Source of the DNA: Hymenobacter psychrophilus
Lineage (GTDB): Bacteria; Bacteroidota; Bacteroidia; Cytophagales; Hymenobacteraceae
NCBI RefSeq assembly: GCF_900107135.1
Contig: NZ_FNOV01000010.1
Span: forward strand, 62,001 to 126,000
Length of the DNA stretch: 64,000 nt
Direction of reading: 5' to 3'
Positions 26,484-37,889 of the stretch are shown here, in pieces; the stretch's first letter is position 1; each line of letters begins with the position of its first letter. The notes beneath the pieces were generated by a model, which saw only the letters and a program-made list of their open reading frames with translations, was not told where the DNA came from and searched no databases. A program made the position numbers and the translations under genes.

Positions 26484-27590
26484 TCAGGAAAACGAGGAAC
26501 GGATATTTTGGCGGCGCAGCACCACCCACAGCACCACCGGCGCGCCCAGCAGCGAGGTAACCACGCTCAGGGGCAGGGTGGTTTGGCTGCCGGGCAGCTG
26601 TGCGATGCAGTCGCAGCCGAGGGTGAGGGCCGCCCCGGCCAGGCAGCTGGCGGGTAGCAGCACCCGGTGGTCGGCGGTGCGCAGCAGGGCCCGGGTGAGG
26701 TGGGGCACGGCAATGCCCACGAAACCAATAGGGCCGCAAAACGCCGTAATGGATCCCGCCAACAAACTGGTGCTCAGAATAACGAGCAGGCGGGAGCGGC
26801 CCACCACCAGACCCATACTCCGCGCGTAATTCTCGCCCAGCAGCAGGGCATTCAACGATTTAGCCGAGCCAAATGCCAGTCCCAGGCCCACCGCTACCAC
26901 GCTGGCCAGCACGGCTAGGTGGCTGCCCGTTACGCCGCCCAGCGAGCCGAAGGTCCAGAGCAGGTATTCCTGAATCTGCTCGGGGGCGCTGAAATACTGC
27001 CACAAACTCACCAGCGCCCCCGTCACGCTGGCTATCATCATGCCCACGATGAGCAGCACCACGTTGTCGCGCATGCGCCCGGCCAGCGCCAGCACCAGGG
27101 CCATCACCAGGGCCGCCCCGGCCGTGGCGGCTAGTACCAGGCCCCAGCTGCCGCCCACGCCCAGGGCCCGGATGGCAAGGCTGCCCGCCACGCTGCCACT
27201 GGCCAGCATCACGGCCGCCACGCCCAATCCGGCTCCGGCAGTCAGGCCCAGCACGGAGGGCCCCGCCAGCGGATTGCGAAACAGGGTCTGCATCTGGAGG
27301 CCGCTCACCGCTAGGCCGCTGCCCACGGCCAGGGCCGTCAGGGCTTTGGGCAGGCGAATTTCCCGAACAATGAACTCCCAGGCCGCCGTATCGCCCGGTT
27401 GCCCGAGCAGGATGCGCACCACCGCCGGCAGCGGCACCGCCACCGAGCCCAGAGCAATATCGAGCACGAAGCCCAGCCCGACCAGCAGCAGCAGGACCAG
27501 CAGCCAGGCCGCAGACCGCCCCATGCCCGCTGCCGGTGGGGGGGCTAGCGGCGGGGCGGCCGGGGCCGCCCGCATCGTGGTAGTCCTCAC
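26484..27590 (-). CDS. btuC: Cobalamin ABC transporter permease (FecCD family)
   Basis: This 368-residue inner-membrane permease has about ten hydrophobic helices and the FecCD signature region GLAVSGLQMQTLFRNPLAGP with the later CGPIGFVGIAVPHLTR. It forms the translocation path for B12 with BtuD and receives substrate from BtuF. The start overlaps the BtuF stop by 4 bp (ATGA), and its end lies 5 bp before the btuD start. Confidence 0.94.
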   Translation of the reverse strand: MRTTTMRAAPAAPPLAPPPAAGMGRSAAWLLVLLLLVGLGFVLDIALGSVAVPLPAVVRILLGQPGDTAAWEFIVREIRLPKALTALAVGSGLAVSGLQMQTLFRNPLAGPSVLGLTAGAGLGVAAVMLASGSVAGSLAIRALGVGGSWGLVLAATAGAALVMALVLALAGRMRDNVVLLIVGMMIASVTGALVSLWQYFSAPEQIQEYLLWTFGSLGGVTGSHLAVLASVVAVGLGLAFGSAKSLNALLLGENYARSMGLVVGRSRLLVILSTSLLAGSITAFCGPIGFVGIAVPHLTRALLRTADHRVLLPASCLAGAALTLGCDCIAQLPGSQTTLPLSVVTSLLGAPVVLWVVLRRQNIRSSFS

Positions 27591-28810
27591 TTGAGTTGCT
27601 GGTAGTAATAAAGCGAGCCGGCGGGCAGCAGCCCGGGGTGCAACACCCGGAGCAGGTCGGCCAGCACTAAATCGGGCCGGACGGCCCCCGATTCCCAGTA
27701 GTCGTTGGAGCCCTCGGCGTTGGTGCGGCGGTTGTTGTTGAACACCCGCCCGGCGGTGAAAGGAGCGAAGGCTGCGTAGCGGGCATCCTGTGCCAGCATG
27801 TCGGCCTTCGAAACTGCCGAGCCCGTTTGCAGCCAGTAATCGGCCGTGAGGGCCACCGGGGCCACGGTTTCAAACGACAGCGCGAGGCTGCCCTGGGGCG
27901 CTTTGGTCTGGTCCCAGGCGTAGGTCGCGCCCGCATCGCGCAGAAACTGCGCCATGTAGCTGTCGGCGTCGGGTACGTACCACACGTCCTTGAAGGGCAT
28001 GCCCACGACCACCTGGGGCCGCGGGGTGGCCCGGCGGCCCAGGGCGGCCAGACGCTGGTACTCGCGGGCTACCTGCCCGAATTTCTGGTTTACTAGGTCC
28101 TCTTTATTGAGCAGCACGGCCAGCACTTTCACCCACTCGGCGCGGGCCAGCGGCGTGCTTTCCACCCATTCCGAGTTAATCATCACCGGAATCCCAGCGG
28201 CGGCCAGCGTCTGGAAGCGGCTCAGGTTTTCACCGGGCCAGCCGGTGGCCATTACCAAATCGGGGTGCCGGACCACCAGCTGCTCATTGTTGAGCTCCTT
28301 GCCCTGGCCGACGGCGTACACCTTGCCTTGGGCAATGCGCTGGCGTACTCTCGGAGCCGAGGCGTACTGGAGGCTGCCCAGGCCCACCACCACATCTTCG
28401 GCCCCCAAGAAACTAGCCAGCGCCACGTGCATAGACGAGAGGCCCACTAGGCTACGGATGGGAGTGGCAATAACGTGGGCATCGGCGTAGCCGGCGGGGC
28501 GCGCCGTGCCGCGGGGTACCAGCAAGTAGCGCGTAACCGTGGTGGTGCGCTCGAACGGGCTCCGAATGGTGACGAGCTTGCACCGGCCGACGTAGCCAAT
28601 CGAGAAGCCCTTGGCGTAAATGACGCTGGTGCGGCCTTTGGTAGCGGAAGCCGCCGCCAGGGTTGGGCGGGCCTGCGGGGGGCGGGCGGTTTGGCTGAGC
28701 GCTGCCGGAGCCATCAGGCCCAACAGACCAACTAACGCGAGGCCACGGGTGGCGGCTAAGTAAACGGGTATGCCTCCGGCACGGCCGGAAGGAAGCGGGG
28801 GTCTGGGCAT
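27587..28810 (-). CDS. btuF: Cobalamin-binding periplasmic protein
   Basis: This 407-residue ABC substrate-binding protein of the BtuF/FecB class starts at ATG 28810. It has a basic-hydrophobic signal sequence (about residues 14-40) and the two-lobed fold recognised from GLSSMHVALASFLGAEDVVVG and VVRHPDLVMATGWPG. It is longer than E. coli BtuF (266), as usual in Bacteroidota, and the C-terminal lobe mentions ANNNRRTNAEGSNDYWESG-like loops. It is the first gene behind the B12 riboswitch. Confidence 0.9.
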   Translation of the reverse strand: MPRPPLPSGRAGGIPVYLAATRGLALVGLLGLMAPAALSQTARPPQARPTLAAASATKGRTSVIYAKGFSIGYVGRCKLVTIRSPFERTTTVTRYLLVPRGTARPAGYADAHVIATPIRSLVGLSSMHVALASFLGAEDVVVGLGSLQYASAPRVRQRIAQGKVYAVGQGKELNNEQLVVRHPDLVMATGWPGENLSRFQTLAAAGIPVMINSEWVESTPLARAEWVKVLAVLLNKEDLVNQKFGQVAREYQRLAALGRRATPRPQVVVGMPFKDVWYVPDADSYMAQFLRDAGATYAWDQTKAPQGSLALSFETVAPVALTADYWLQTGSAVSKADMLAQDARYAAFAPFTAGRVFNNNRRTNAEGSNDYWESGAVRPDLVLADLLRVLHPGLLPAGSLYYYQQLK

Positions 28811-28852
28811 GGTACGACGAGCCTTTCTGCCGAAAGCTGTGACTGTATGAAG

Positions 28853-29043
28853 CAAGCGGCAGGTCTTCTGACTCCCTCCCCGGACCGATGGCCTTCCCAT
28901 TCCTGACGGAACAGTGGCGCCTATTATCGACCTGGTTTTACGTAGAGGTTACAGCAGCGGAGACTGTCCCGGATTTACACCGGATTCCCTTTTAAAGCCG
29001 TCCCGCACCGCGGAAACGACTACCATTTACTGCGCCGAAGGTA
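28853..29043 (-). ncRNA. Cobalamin (B12) riboswitch
   Basis: On the minus strand, upstream of btuF, the conserved elements appear in order: GGGAATCCGGTGTAAATCC (positions 28987 to about 28969), GGGACAG, GCTGCTGTAACC, the B12-box-like GCCACTG, and GGAATGGGAAGGCC, ending GTCAGAAGACCTGCC. These are the standard core of the cobalamin riboswitch. The element is followed by about 40 bp to the btuF ATG, which is compatible with control of translation or termination. It would repress uptake and assembly genes when adenosylcobalamin is plentiful. Confidence 0.96.
29036..29043 (-). promoter_or_regulatory. Possible -7 element of the cobalamin operon
   Basis: On the minus strand TACCTTCG differs by one base from the Bacteroidota -7 consensus TAnnTTTG and lies at the start of the riboswitch. 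I do not see a clear TTTG at -33, so this is tentative. Confidence 0.25.
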
Positions 29044-29081
29044 GGGAAAATTCCCGCGCGACGGGCTGGGGTGCCTTTTTG

Positions 29082-29630
29082 CTAGCGTCCGGTGGCCGCC
29101 CGCACGAAGGCTACCCGCGCCGCCACGGTGGCCTGGGGCAGCTCCAGCACCGTGTACCCCGCCCGCCCGTACACCCGCCGCAGGGCCTGGTAAATGGCCA
29201 CGGCCTCGTCGAAGGTTTGCCAGCGCTCGGCGTCGTTCACGTAAATTTCCGGCCAGGGCGGGGCCATGAATACCATCGGCTGATACGGGTGGGCCGCCAC
29301 CGCCGCCTGGCAGGCGGGCGGGACCGGTTGGCCGGCTACTTCCAGGTAGGCCAGCAAATCGGGCAGGCCCCGGTCGAAGAAGGTGGTGCCGCCGTGAATG
29401 GTGGCCCGCTGGTGCTGGGCCACCATGCGCGCCAGGGCCAGCGCTACGAACCCGGCCAAATCCAGCCACGGTACCTGGCTGCTGCCCAGGGCTACCTGTT
29501 CGCGAATCAGCCGGCGCGACACTTCTTCGGCCACGGCAAAGCCGGCGTGGCGCAACGCGGCTAGCAGGGTAGTCTTGCCGGCTCCGGGGCCACCAGAAAG
29601 GACATAAAGGGCCATATCGCGTCGGTTCAC
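29082..29630 (-). CDS. AAA/P-loop NTPase in cobalamin cluster
   Basis: This 182-residue protein has a P-loop GGPGAGKTTLL at residues 13-23, then GTTFFDRGLPDLLAYLE and FMAPPWPEIYVNDAERWQTF. These resemble the AAA_28 NTPase family, related to nucleotide and nicotinamide-riboside kinases. It starts immediately after cbiB on the same strand. The clustering suggests a role in corrinoid or lower-ligand metabolism, for example a kinase, but no function is established. Confidence 0.85.
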   Translation of the reverse strand: MNRRDMALYVLSGGPGAGKTTLLAALRHAGFAVAEEVSRRLIREQVALGSSQVPWLDLAGFVALALARMVAQHQRATIHGGTTFFDRGLPDLLAYLEVAGQPVPPACQAAVAAHPYQPMVFMAPPWPEIYVNDAERWQTFDEAVAIYQALRRVYGRAGYTVLELPQATVAARVAFVRAATGR

Positions 29631-30584
29631 CTACTGTTGATTCCGGCAGCGCTGCCTCCACAACAGCCCCACGATACCGGCCACTACCGCGGCGCATACG
29701 GCGTGGTTGAGCCGGGCCACCCGGTTGATTTCGTGGGGCTCGATTGGGCGCGGGTTGGTGCCGAGGTAGGGCTTGGCCACCAGCTGACCGTGGTAGTAGT
29801 TCGGCCCGCCGAAACGGCAGTCGAGCACGCCCGCCAGGGCAGCCTCCGGGTAGCCGGCATTAGGACTTTTGTGCTGGTGGCCGTACCGGAAAATGAACCG
29901 GAATCCGCGCCAGCTCCCGCCCAGCAGCGCGAGCAGGCCCGCCGTAAGCCGGGCCGGCACAAGGTTCACCACGTCGTCGAGGCGGGCGGCGAACTTGCCG
30001 AACTGCTCATAGCGCGGGTTGCGGTAGCCCACCATCGAGTCGAGGGTGTTCACCATTTTGTAGGCCATCAGGCCCGGCACGCCCGCCAGGGCGTAGTACA
30101 GCAGGGGCGCTACCACGCCGTCGCTCAGGTTTTCCGCCAGGCTTTCCAGCACGGCCGTGCGAATTTGCTGATGGTCGAGCCGCTGCGTTTCGCGCCCCAC
30201 GATGCGGGCCAGCTGCCGGCGGCCGGCCTCCAGGCCCTCCCGCGCCAGCACCTCAAATACGGCCCGGCCTTCCCGCACCAGGCCCGTATTGGCCAACCCA
30301 TAGAACACCCACACGCCGTTGAGCAATAGCGGCGCAGGGGGCGGGAGGCGGCGGCCGGCGCGGTCAAGCAGCGTAAAGGCCGCGAACGTGCCGCCCACCA
30401 GCCCGCCGGCCAATAATACCCCCTTGGCCAACCGATAAGAGCCGTGGTTTAGCCGCCGCTCACCCGCGGCAATGAGGACCCCGTAGGTGCGCACGGGGTG
30501 GGGCCAGCCCTCGGGGTCGGCCAGCAGTAAATCGAGCGTGTAGCCGAGCACCAGCGGGCCGGTTAGGCGGGTAAAGCGGTCCAT
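29631..30584 (-). CDS. cbiB: Adenosylcobinamide-phosphate synthase
   Basis: This 317-residue membrane protein attaches aminopropanol phosphate to adenosylcobyric acid. It begins with LVLGYTLDLLLADPEGWPHP, a strong CbiB/CobD signature, and contains LSDGVVAPLLYYALAG and AYKMVNTLDSMVGYRN. Five hydrophobic segments fit the family. It overlaps the decarboxylase gene by 22 bp. Confidence 0.94.
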   Translation of the reverse strand: MDRFTRLTGPLVLGYTLDLLLADPEGWPHPVRTYGVLIAAGERRLNHGSYRLAKGVLLAGGLVGGTFAAFTLLDRAGRRLPPPAPLLLNGVWVFYGLANTGLVREGRAVFEVLAREGLEAGRRQLARIVGRETQRLDHQQIRTAVLESLAENLSDGVVAPLLYYALAGVPGLMAYKMVNTLDSMVGYRNPRYEQFGKFAARLDDVVNLVPARLTAGLLALLGGSWRGFRFIFRYGHQHKSPNAGYPEAALAGVLDCRFGGPNYYHGQLVAKPYLGTNPRPIEPHEINRVARLNHAVCAAVVAGIVGLLWRQRCRNQQ

Positions 30585-31591
30585 TCGCGCAGTGCGTTAA
30601 TGAGGAGTTGGTTCTCGGCCGGGGGGCGCGTGCACAGCCGGAAGTGCGCGGGCATGAGCCCCCGGAAGTTAGCGGCGTCCCGAATCAGCAGGCCGTGGTG
30701 GGTTAGCAGCCAGGTTTTTAGGTTGGCGGCCGTTCCGCGCCGCAGCTGCCCCACGAAGTAGTGGGTGTGGCTGGGGTGAACTTCCAGAGCGTCATTGCCC
30801 GCCAGCTGGGCTGCGAAGATGGCGCGGTCGGCCAGCAGTTGTGCAGTAGGAGGCTGCACGGTGGCGAAGTGCTCAAAAATGAAATGCCCGGCGGCGGCGG
30901 CCAGCGTGCTCACCGTCCAGGGGGCTTTCCCGTGAATTAGCCGGGTAATCAGGCTTTTCGAGGCCGCCACATAGCCCAACCGCAGCCCCGGAATGGCGTA
31001 GGCCTTGGTCATGGAACGCATGATCACCAGGTTGCTAAACCGGCTCAGCAGCGGCAGTGCGGTGGCAATGCTGGTAGTGAATTCGATGAACGCCTCGTCG
31101 AGCACGAACACCGTTTGAGGGTTGCGGGTCAACAGCTCCACTAGTTCGGCTTCCCGTAGTACGCTGCCCGTCGGGTTGTTGGGGTTGCAGATAAAAACCA
31201 GGTCCGCCGCCAGCGGCGGGCCTGAACACAGGTGCTCCCAGGCCTGGAACGTGAGTTGGTGGCGGTGGAGCCGGGCCGCGTCCTCGTACTCGGCAAAGGC
31301 CGGCGTGACGATGGTGGTGCGGCCACCAGCCCAGGCCTGGGCCAGCAGATAGATGCTCTCGGTGGTGCCGCTACTCATTAGTACCTGGCTGGAGGGCAGA
31401 CCGTGATGGGCGGCAATGCGGGCGGCCAGGCTTTCAGCCAGCACCTCCGGATAGCGGTTCACAGTGGCCCATTGGCCGAATATGTATTCTTTAAGGCCCG
31501 CTGGTTCGCCCCCGTACCAGACGTTGGTACTGAAATCGGCTACCACTTGGTGGGCGTGGCGGTACCCATCGTCGCCGTGTCCGTAGAGCAT
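30563..31591 (-). CDS. cobD: Threonine-phosphate decarboxylase-like PLP enzyme
   Basis: This 342-residue fold-type I PLP enzyme makes (R)-1-amino-2-propanol phosphate for cobinamide. It starts at ATG 31591 (MLYGHGDDGY), the usual CobD N-terminus. Other recognised segments are FICNPNNPTGS and RSMTKAYAIPGLRLGY, where the Lys binds PLP. HisC-like aminotransferases are close relatives, but the position between cobQ and cbiB favours CobD. Confidence 0.92.
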   Translation of the reverse strand: MLYGHGDDGYRHAHQVVADFSTNVWYGGEPAGLKEYIFGQWATVNRYPEVLAESLAARIAAHHGLPSSQVLMSSGTTESIYLLAQAWAGGRTTIVTPAFAEYEDAARLHRHQLTFQAWEHLCSGPPLAADLVFICNPNNPTGSVLREAELVELLTRNPQTVFVLDEAFIEFTTSIATALPLLSRFSNLVIMRSMTKAYAIPGLRLGYVAASKSLITRLIHGKAPWTVSTLAAAAGHFIFEHFATVQPPTAQLLADRAIFAAQLAGNDALEVHPSHTHYFVGQLRRGTAANLKTWLLTHHGLLIRDAANFRGLMPAHFRLCTRPPAENQLLINALREWTALPA

Positions 31592-31616
31592 ACCTTGGTT
31601 TATATCGGCGGTGTGT

Positions 31617-33089
31617 TCAGGATTGCAGCGCCGCGTAAATTTGCTGCATGTCCACGTTCTCGCGGATAAGAGCGGCCAGGCGGTCGTACTGCTCATTTTT
31701 AAAAGCGACAAAATCAACCGGGGCGCTAACGATTTGCCGGGTGTGTGGGGCCAGCAGCGCGTCAATCACTACCGGGTTGTCCAGAATGCCATGCAAGTAA
31801 GTTCCCCAGCAGTGAGGACCGGCAAAATAGCCGTCGGGCGTGCCGTCGTCGAGGGTGGCCACGGGGTGCGGGGGGCCCTCGGCCAGCGTCTGGCCCATGT
31901 GAATTTCATAGCCCCGGCAGCTGGCCGGGCGCTCATCGCGGAAGGAAAACTGCCGCTGGCGGGTGGTTTTTTCGCCTTGGAGCACGGTGCGCACGGGCAG
32001 CAGCCCGAGGCCGGCGGCAGCGCCTACTCGGCCCTCTACCCCGTCGGGGTCTTCCACTGAGCGGCCCAGCATCTGGTAGCCGCCACAAATGCCCACCACG
32101 GTTTTGCCCGCCGCATGCGCCGCCACAATGGCCGCCGCCAAGCCGCTCCGTTGCAGGGCCAGCAAGTCAGCAATAGTGTTTTTGCTACCAGGCAGGATGA
32201 TAATGTCTGCCTCGTTAATCTCCGTGGCCTCGTGCGTAAAAAACACGTCCGTCCGGGCATCGTGGTTCAGCACGTCGAAATCGGTGAAGTTGGACATGCG
32301 CCCCAGCAATACTACGGCCACCCGCACCCGACCCGCCAGCCTGGCCCGCCGCTGCTTGTAGGCCAGCACCACGGAGTCCTCTTCCTCCACGAAAATGTCG
32401 CGAAAGTAGGGCAACACGCCTACTACCGGCACCCCGGTTAGGTCTTCGAGCTGCTGGCGGCCGTCGGCAAACAGCCGCGCATCGCCCCGGAATTTGTTGA
32501 TGATGATGCCCTTGATGCACGCCTTTTCGGCCGGTTCCAGCAGAGCCAGCGTACCGTATACACTGCCAAATACGCCGCCCTTGTCGATGTCGGCAATCAG
32601 GTATGTCGCGGCCCCGGCGTGCTGGGCCATGCGCAGGTTGGTGATGTCGCGGCGCTTTAGGTTCAGCTCCGAAATACTGCCCGCTCCTTCCAGCACAACG
32701 GGCGAAAAACGGGCCGCCAGCCGGTCGTAGGCCTGGGTAGCGGCGGCAAATAGCTCGTGCCGGTCGTTGGCGCGGAAGTACTCGTAGGCCGTTTGCGTGC
32801 CGATGGGTCGGCCGTTCAGCACCACCTGCGAGGCCTGGTCGGAAGTGGGTTTGAGCAGGACCGGGTTCATATCGACGTGGCAGGCGATGCCCGCCGCCTC
32901 GGCCTGCACCGCCTGGGCCCGCCCGATTTCTAACCCCTCGGGCGTGGCGTAGCTATTGAGCGACATGTTCTGGGCCTTGAAGGGCGCGGGCTGGTAGCCA
33001 TCCTGGCGAAAAATCCGGCAGAACCCGGCCGTAATAACGCTCTTGCCCACATCGGACGCGGTGCCGACGAACATAATGGAACGAAGCAT
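31617..33089 (-). CDS. cobQ: Cobyric acid synthase
   Basis: This 490-residue glutamine-dependent amidotransferase amidates adenosylcobyrinic acid a,c-diamide at four positions. The N-terminal P-loop-like FVGTASDVGKSVITAG and the motif MSLNSYATPEG belong to the dethiobiotin-synthetase-like domain. A C-terminal class I glutaminase domain contains GICGGYQMLG with the nucleophilic Cys, and a late His in YLHGILDN. It is the first gene of the cobQ-cobD-cbiB-NTPase block. Confidence 0.95.
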   Translation of the reverse strand: MLRSIMFVGTASDVGKSVITAGFCRIFRQDGYQPAPFKAQNMSLNSYATPEGLEIGRAQAVQAEAAGIACHVDMNPVLLKPTSDQASQVVLNGRPIGTQTAYEYFRANDRHELFAAATQAYDRLAARFSPVVLEGAGSISELNLKRRDITNLRMAQHAGAATYLIADIDKGGVFGSVYGTLALLEPAEKACIKGIIINKFRGDARLFADGRQQLEDLTGVPVVGVLPYFRDIFVEEEDSVVLAYKQRRARLAGRVRVAVVLLGRMSNFTDFDVLNHDARTDVFFTHEATEINEADIIILPGSKNTIADLLALQRSGLAAAIVAAHAAGKTVVGICGGYQMLGRSVEDPDGVEGRVGAAAGLGLLPVRTVLQGEKTTRQRQFSFRDERPASCRGYEIHMGQTLAEGPPHPVATLDDGTPDGYFAGPHCWGTYLHGILDNPVVIDALLAPHTRQIVSAPVDFVAFKNEQYDRLAALIRENVDMQQIYAALQS

Positions 33090-33328
33090 GAAGGAAGCCA
33101 AGTGGAAGAAACAGACCGGCAAATCGGGTGCGAAGGTAGTCCTGTAACATCCAGTTCTTATCGGTTAGCCTTGAAGGGGTGATAGAAGGCAGCAACGACA
33201 GGCAGCATCAGCAACCTGCAATTAGGAAGGGAAGCTCAGGAGTTTCACGAAGAATTCACGGAAACGCACGCTGGCAAGTGGCGCGCAGAGATGCTGGGTT
33301 CCTAAAGTTGACTCGCGGAAAGATATCA

Positions 33329-35639
<2,311 letters not shown>

Positions 35640-35684
35640 CGGTGGCGCTCAACGGCACGTTCTGAATTACCTAACTGACCATTC

Positions 35685-36443
35685 ATGCCCGCTGCTTTCC
35701 GCCCCTACGTCCTCAGCATTGCCGGCTTCGACCCTAGTGCCGGGGCCGGCCTGTTGGCAGACGTGAAAACGCTGGAAGCCAGCGGCGTGTATGGGTTGGG
35801 CGTGTGCACGGCCCTTACGGTGCAGAACGACGTGGCGTTTGAGCGCGTGGATTGGGTGCCGACGGAGGTAATCCGGGACCAGATTCGCATTCTGTTGGCT
35901 CGGTTTGAGGTCGACTTTATCAAAATCGGGCTGGTGGAAAGCCTGCCCGGGTTGCTGGAGTTGGTGGAATGGCTACGGGAGCAGAATCCGCGCCTGCAAA
36001 TCGTGTGGGACCCCGTGCTGCAGGCCACGGCCGGCTACGAATTTCACCGGGAGCCCGAGCGCAAATTGCTGCAGGCCCTGTGCGCCAAAATGGCCCTGAT
36101 TACGCCCAACCGACCCGAAATGCAACGTTTATGGCCCCATGAGTCGGCCGACACGGCGGCAGCAATTGTGAGCGGTTTTTGTCCGGTGCTGCTCAAGGGT
36201 GGGCACGCCGAAACGGAACTCGCCACCGATGTGCTGCTGGCCGGTGGCGAGCGGCATGCATTCAGTGTGCCCCGGCTGCCACACGGCGAGAAGCACGGCA
36301 GCGGCTGCGTGCTGTCGGCGGCGGTGCTGGCGCAGCTGGCGAAAGGGCAGAGTCTGGTGGAATCCTGCCGCCGGGGCAAGGCCTACACCACCGCCTTTCT
36401 GGCCAGCAACAACACGCGGCTGGGCTATCATTCCATCAGCTAA
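35685..36443 (+). CDS. thiD: Hydroxymethylpyrimidine (phosphate) kinase
   Basis: This 252-residue ribokinase-fold enzyme phosphorylates HMP and HMP-P. It shows SIAGFDPSAGAGLLADVKT at the N-terminus, VWDPVLQATAG, ALITPNRPEMQRLWP and the anion-hole HGSGCVLSAAV. Full length. It lies between thiC and thiE. Confidence 0.95.
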   Translation: MPAAFRPYVLSIAGFDPSAGAGLLADVKTLEASGVYGLGVCTALTVQNDVAFERVDWVPTEVIRDQIRILLARFEVDFIKIGLVESLPGLLELVEWLREQNPRLQIVWDPVLQATAGYEFHREPERKLLQALCAKMALITPNRPEMQRLWPHESADTAAAIVSGFCPVLLKGGHAETELATDVLLAGGERHAFSVPRLPHGEKHGSGCVLSAAVLAQLAKGQSLVESCRRGKAYTTAFLASNNTRLGYHSIS

Positions 36444-36450
36444 ACCAACC

Positions 36451-37074
36451 ATGACAATCAGCCATCTGCACTACATCACGACCAATGCTGCCGCGGCCGA
36501 GCTGGCCTGCCAGGGCGGCGTGCGCTGGGTGCAGCTCCGGGTAAAAAACCAGCCTTACGCTGTGTGGAAGCAACTGGCGCTGGATACCCAGGCCGTGTGC
36601 CGCCGCTACGGGGCCACGCTGATTCTCAACGACAACCCCCATCTGGCCCTGGAAATCGGGGCCGACGGGGTGCACCTGGGGCAGGCCGATATGCCGCCTA
36701 CCGAGGCGCGCGCCATGCTGGGGCCCAGCTTCATTATCGGAGGCACGGCCAACACCTTCGCCGACGTGCAGCGGCTGGTTGCCACCGGGGTCGATTACGT
36801 GGGGCTCGGGCCGTTTCGCTTCACCCACACCAAGGAAAACCTGAGCCCGATTCTGGGCCTGGGGGGCTACGCCGAAATTCTTGGCCAATGCCGGGCAACA
36901 CGCCTCATGGTGCCAGTTATCGGTATCGGGGGCGTTCTGCTGGCCGATGTGGGGGCGCTGCGGACTACGGGCCTGCACGGCATTGCCGTGTCGGGCAGTA
37001 TTGGGCAGGCGGAGAATCCGGTGGCGGCCGCGCAGTTATTTAACAAGGAATTGACGATTGGAGTCACCGCTTAA
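36451..37074 (+). CDS. thiE: Thiamin phosphate synthase
   Basis: This 207-residue TIM-barrel enzyme couples HMP-PP and thiazole phosphate. ATG 36451 follows the thiD stop by 7 bp. Typical segments are GVRWVQLRVKN, LILNDNPHLALEIGADGVHLGQ, GTANTFADV, YVGLGPFRFTHTK and VIGIGGV. A second, shorter ThiE-like protein is encoded convergently at 39076-39684. Confidence 0.95.
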   Translation: MTISHLHYITTNAAAAELACQGGVRWVQLRVKNQPYAVWKQLALDTQAVCRRYGATLILNDNPHLALEIGADGVHLGQADMPPTEARAMLGPSFIIGGTANTFADVQRLVATGVDYVGLGPFRFTHTKENLSPILGLGGYAEILGQCRATRLMVPVIGIGGVLLADVGALRTTGLHGIAVSGSIGQAENPVAAAQLFNKELTIGVTA

Positions 37075-37083
37075 ACAGACAGT

Positions 37084-37866
37084 ATGGCAACGCAACCCCT
37101 GATCATTGCAGACCGCACGTTTTCCTCGCGCCTGTTCACGGGCACAGGCAAATTCAGCTCGTCGGGGCTGATGGAAGAGGCCCTGCTGGCCTCCGGCTCC
37201 GAGCTGGTAACGGTGGCCCTCAAGCGGGTAAACGTAGCTGATGCCGAAGACGATATTTTGCGGCACCTGACCCATCCGCAGTTTCAGCTGCTTCCCAATA
37301 CTTCGGGCGTACGGACGGCCAGGGAGGCCGTTTTCGCCGCCCAACTGGCCCGCGAGGCGCTGGAAACCAACTGGCTCAAGCTGGAAATTCATCCCGACCC
37401 CAAATACCTGCTGCCCGACCCCATTGAAACCCTGAAAGCGGCCGAGCAACTGGTGCAGCTGGGCTTCGTGGTGCTGCCCTACATTCACGCCGACCCAGTG
37501 CTGTGCAAGCGGCTGGAGGAGGTGGGTGTGGCGGCCGTCATGCCCCTGGGCGCGCCTATCGGCTCCAATAAAGGCCTGCTGACGCGGGAGTTTCTGGAAA
37601 TCATCATCGGCCAAAGCAAGGTGCCGGTGGTGGTGGATGCCGGCATTGGCGCGCCCTCGCATGCGGCCCTGGCCCTGGAGCTGGGCGCCGATGCCGTGCT
37701 GGTGAATACGGCCATTGCCGTGGCCGGCAATCCGGTGGCCATGGCCCGGGCGTTTCACCTGGCGGTGGAAGCCGGGCGCCTGGCCTACGAAGCCCGGCTG
37801 GCTGGCCCGGTACTCCACAGCGAAGCAGTGGCCAGCTCGCCGCTCACCGCTTTTCTGGATATGTAA
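37084..37866 (+). CDS. thiG: Thiazole synthase
   Basis: This 260-residue enzyme builds the thiazole ring from deoxyxylulose phosphate, dehydroglycine and ThiS thiocarboxylate. It has [10 protein letters not shown], the Schiff-base region [33 protein letters not shown] and [20 protein letters not shown]. Full length. Its usual partner ThiH follows. Confidence 0.96.
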   Translation: MATQPLIIADRTFSSRLFTGTGKFSSSGLMEEALLASGSELVTVALKRVNVADAEDDILRHLTHPQFQLLPNTSGVRTAREAVFAAQLAREALETNWLKLEIHPDPKYLLPDPIETLKAAEQLVQLGFVVLPYIHADPVLCKRLEEVGVAAVMPLGAPIGSNKGLLTREFLEIIIGQSKVPVVVDAGIGAPSHAALALELGADAVLVNTAIAVAGNPVAMARAFHLAVEAGRLAYEARLAGPVLHSEAVASSPLTAFLDM

Positions 37867-37889
37867 ACCACGAAAAACCCGCTACCTGC

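Noticed and set aside
33090..33320. Possible second B12 riboswitch upstream of cobQ
   Set aside because: No B12 box or other conserved cobalamin aptamer segment is visible in this region on the minus strand.
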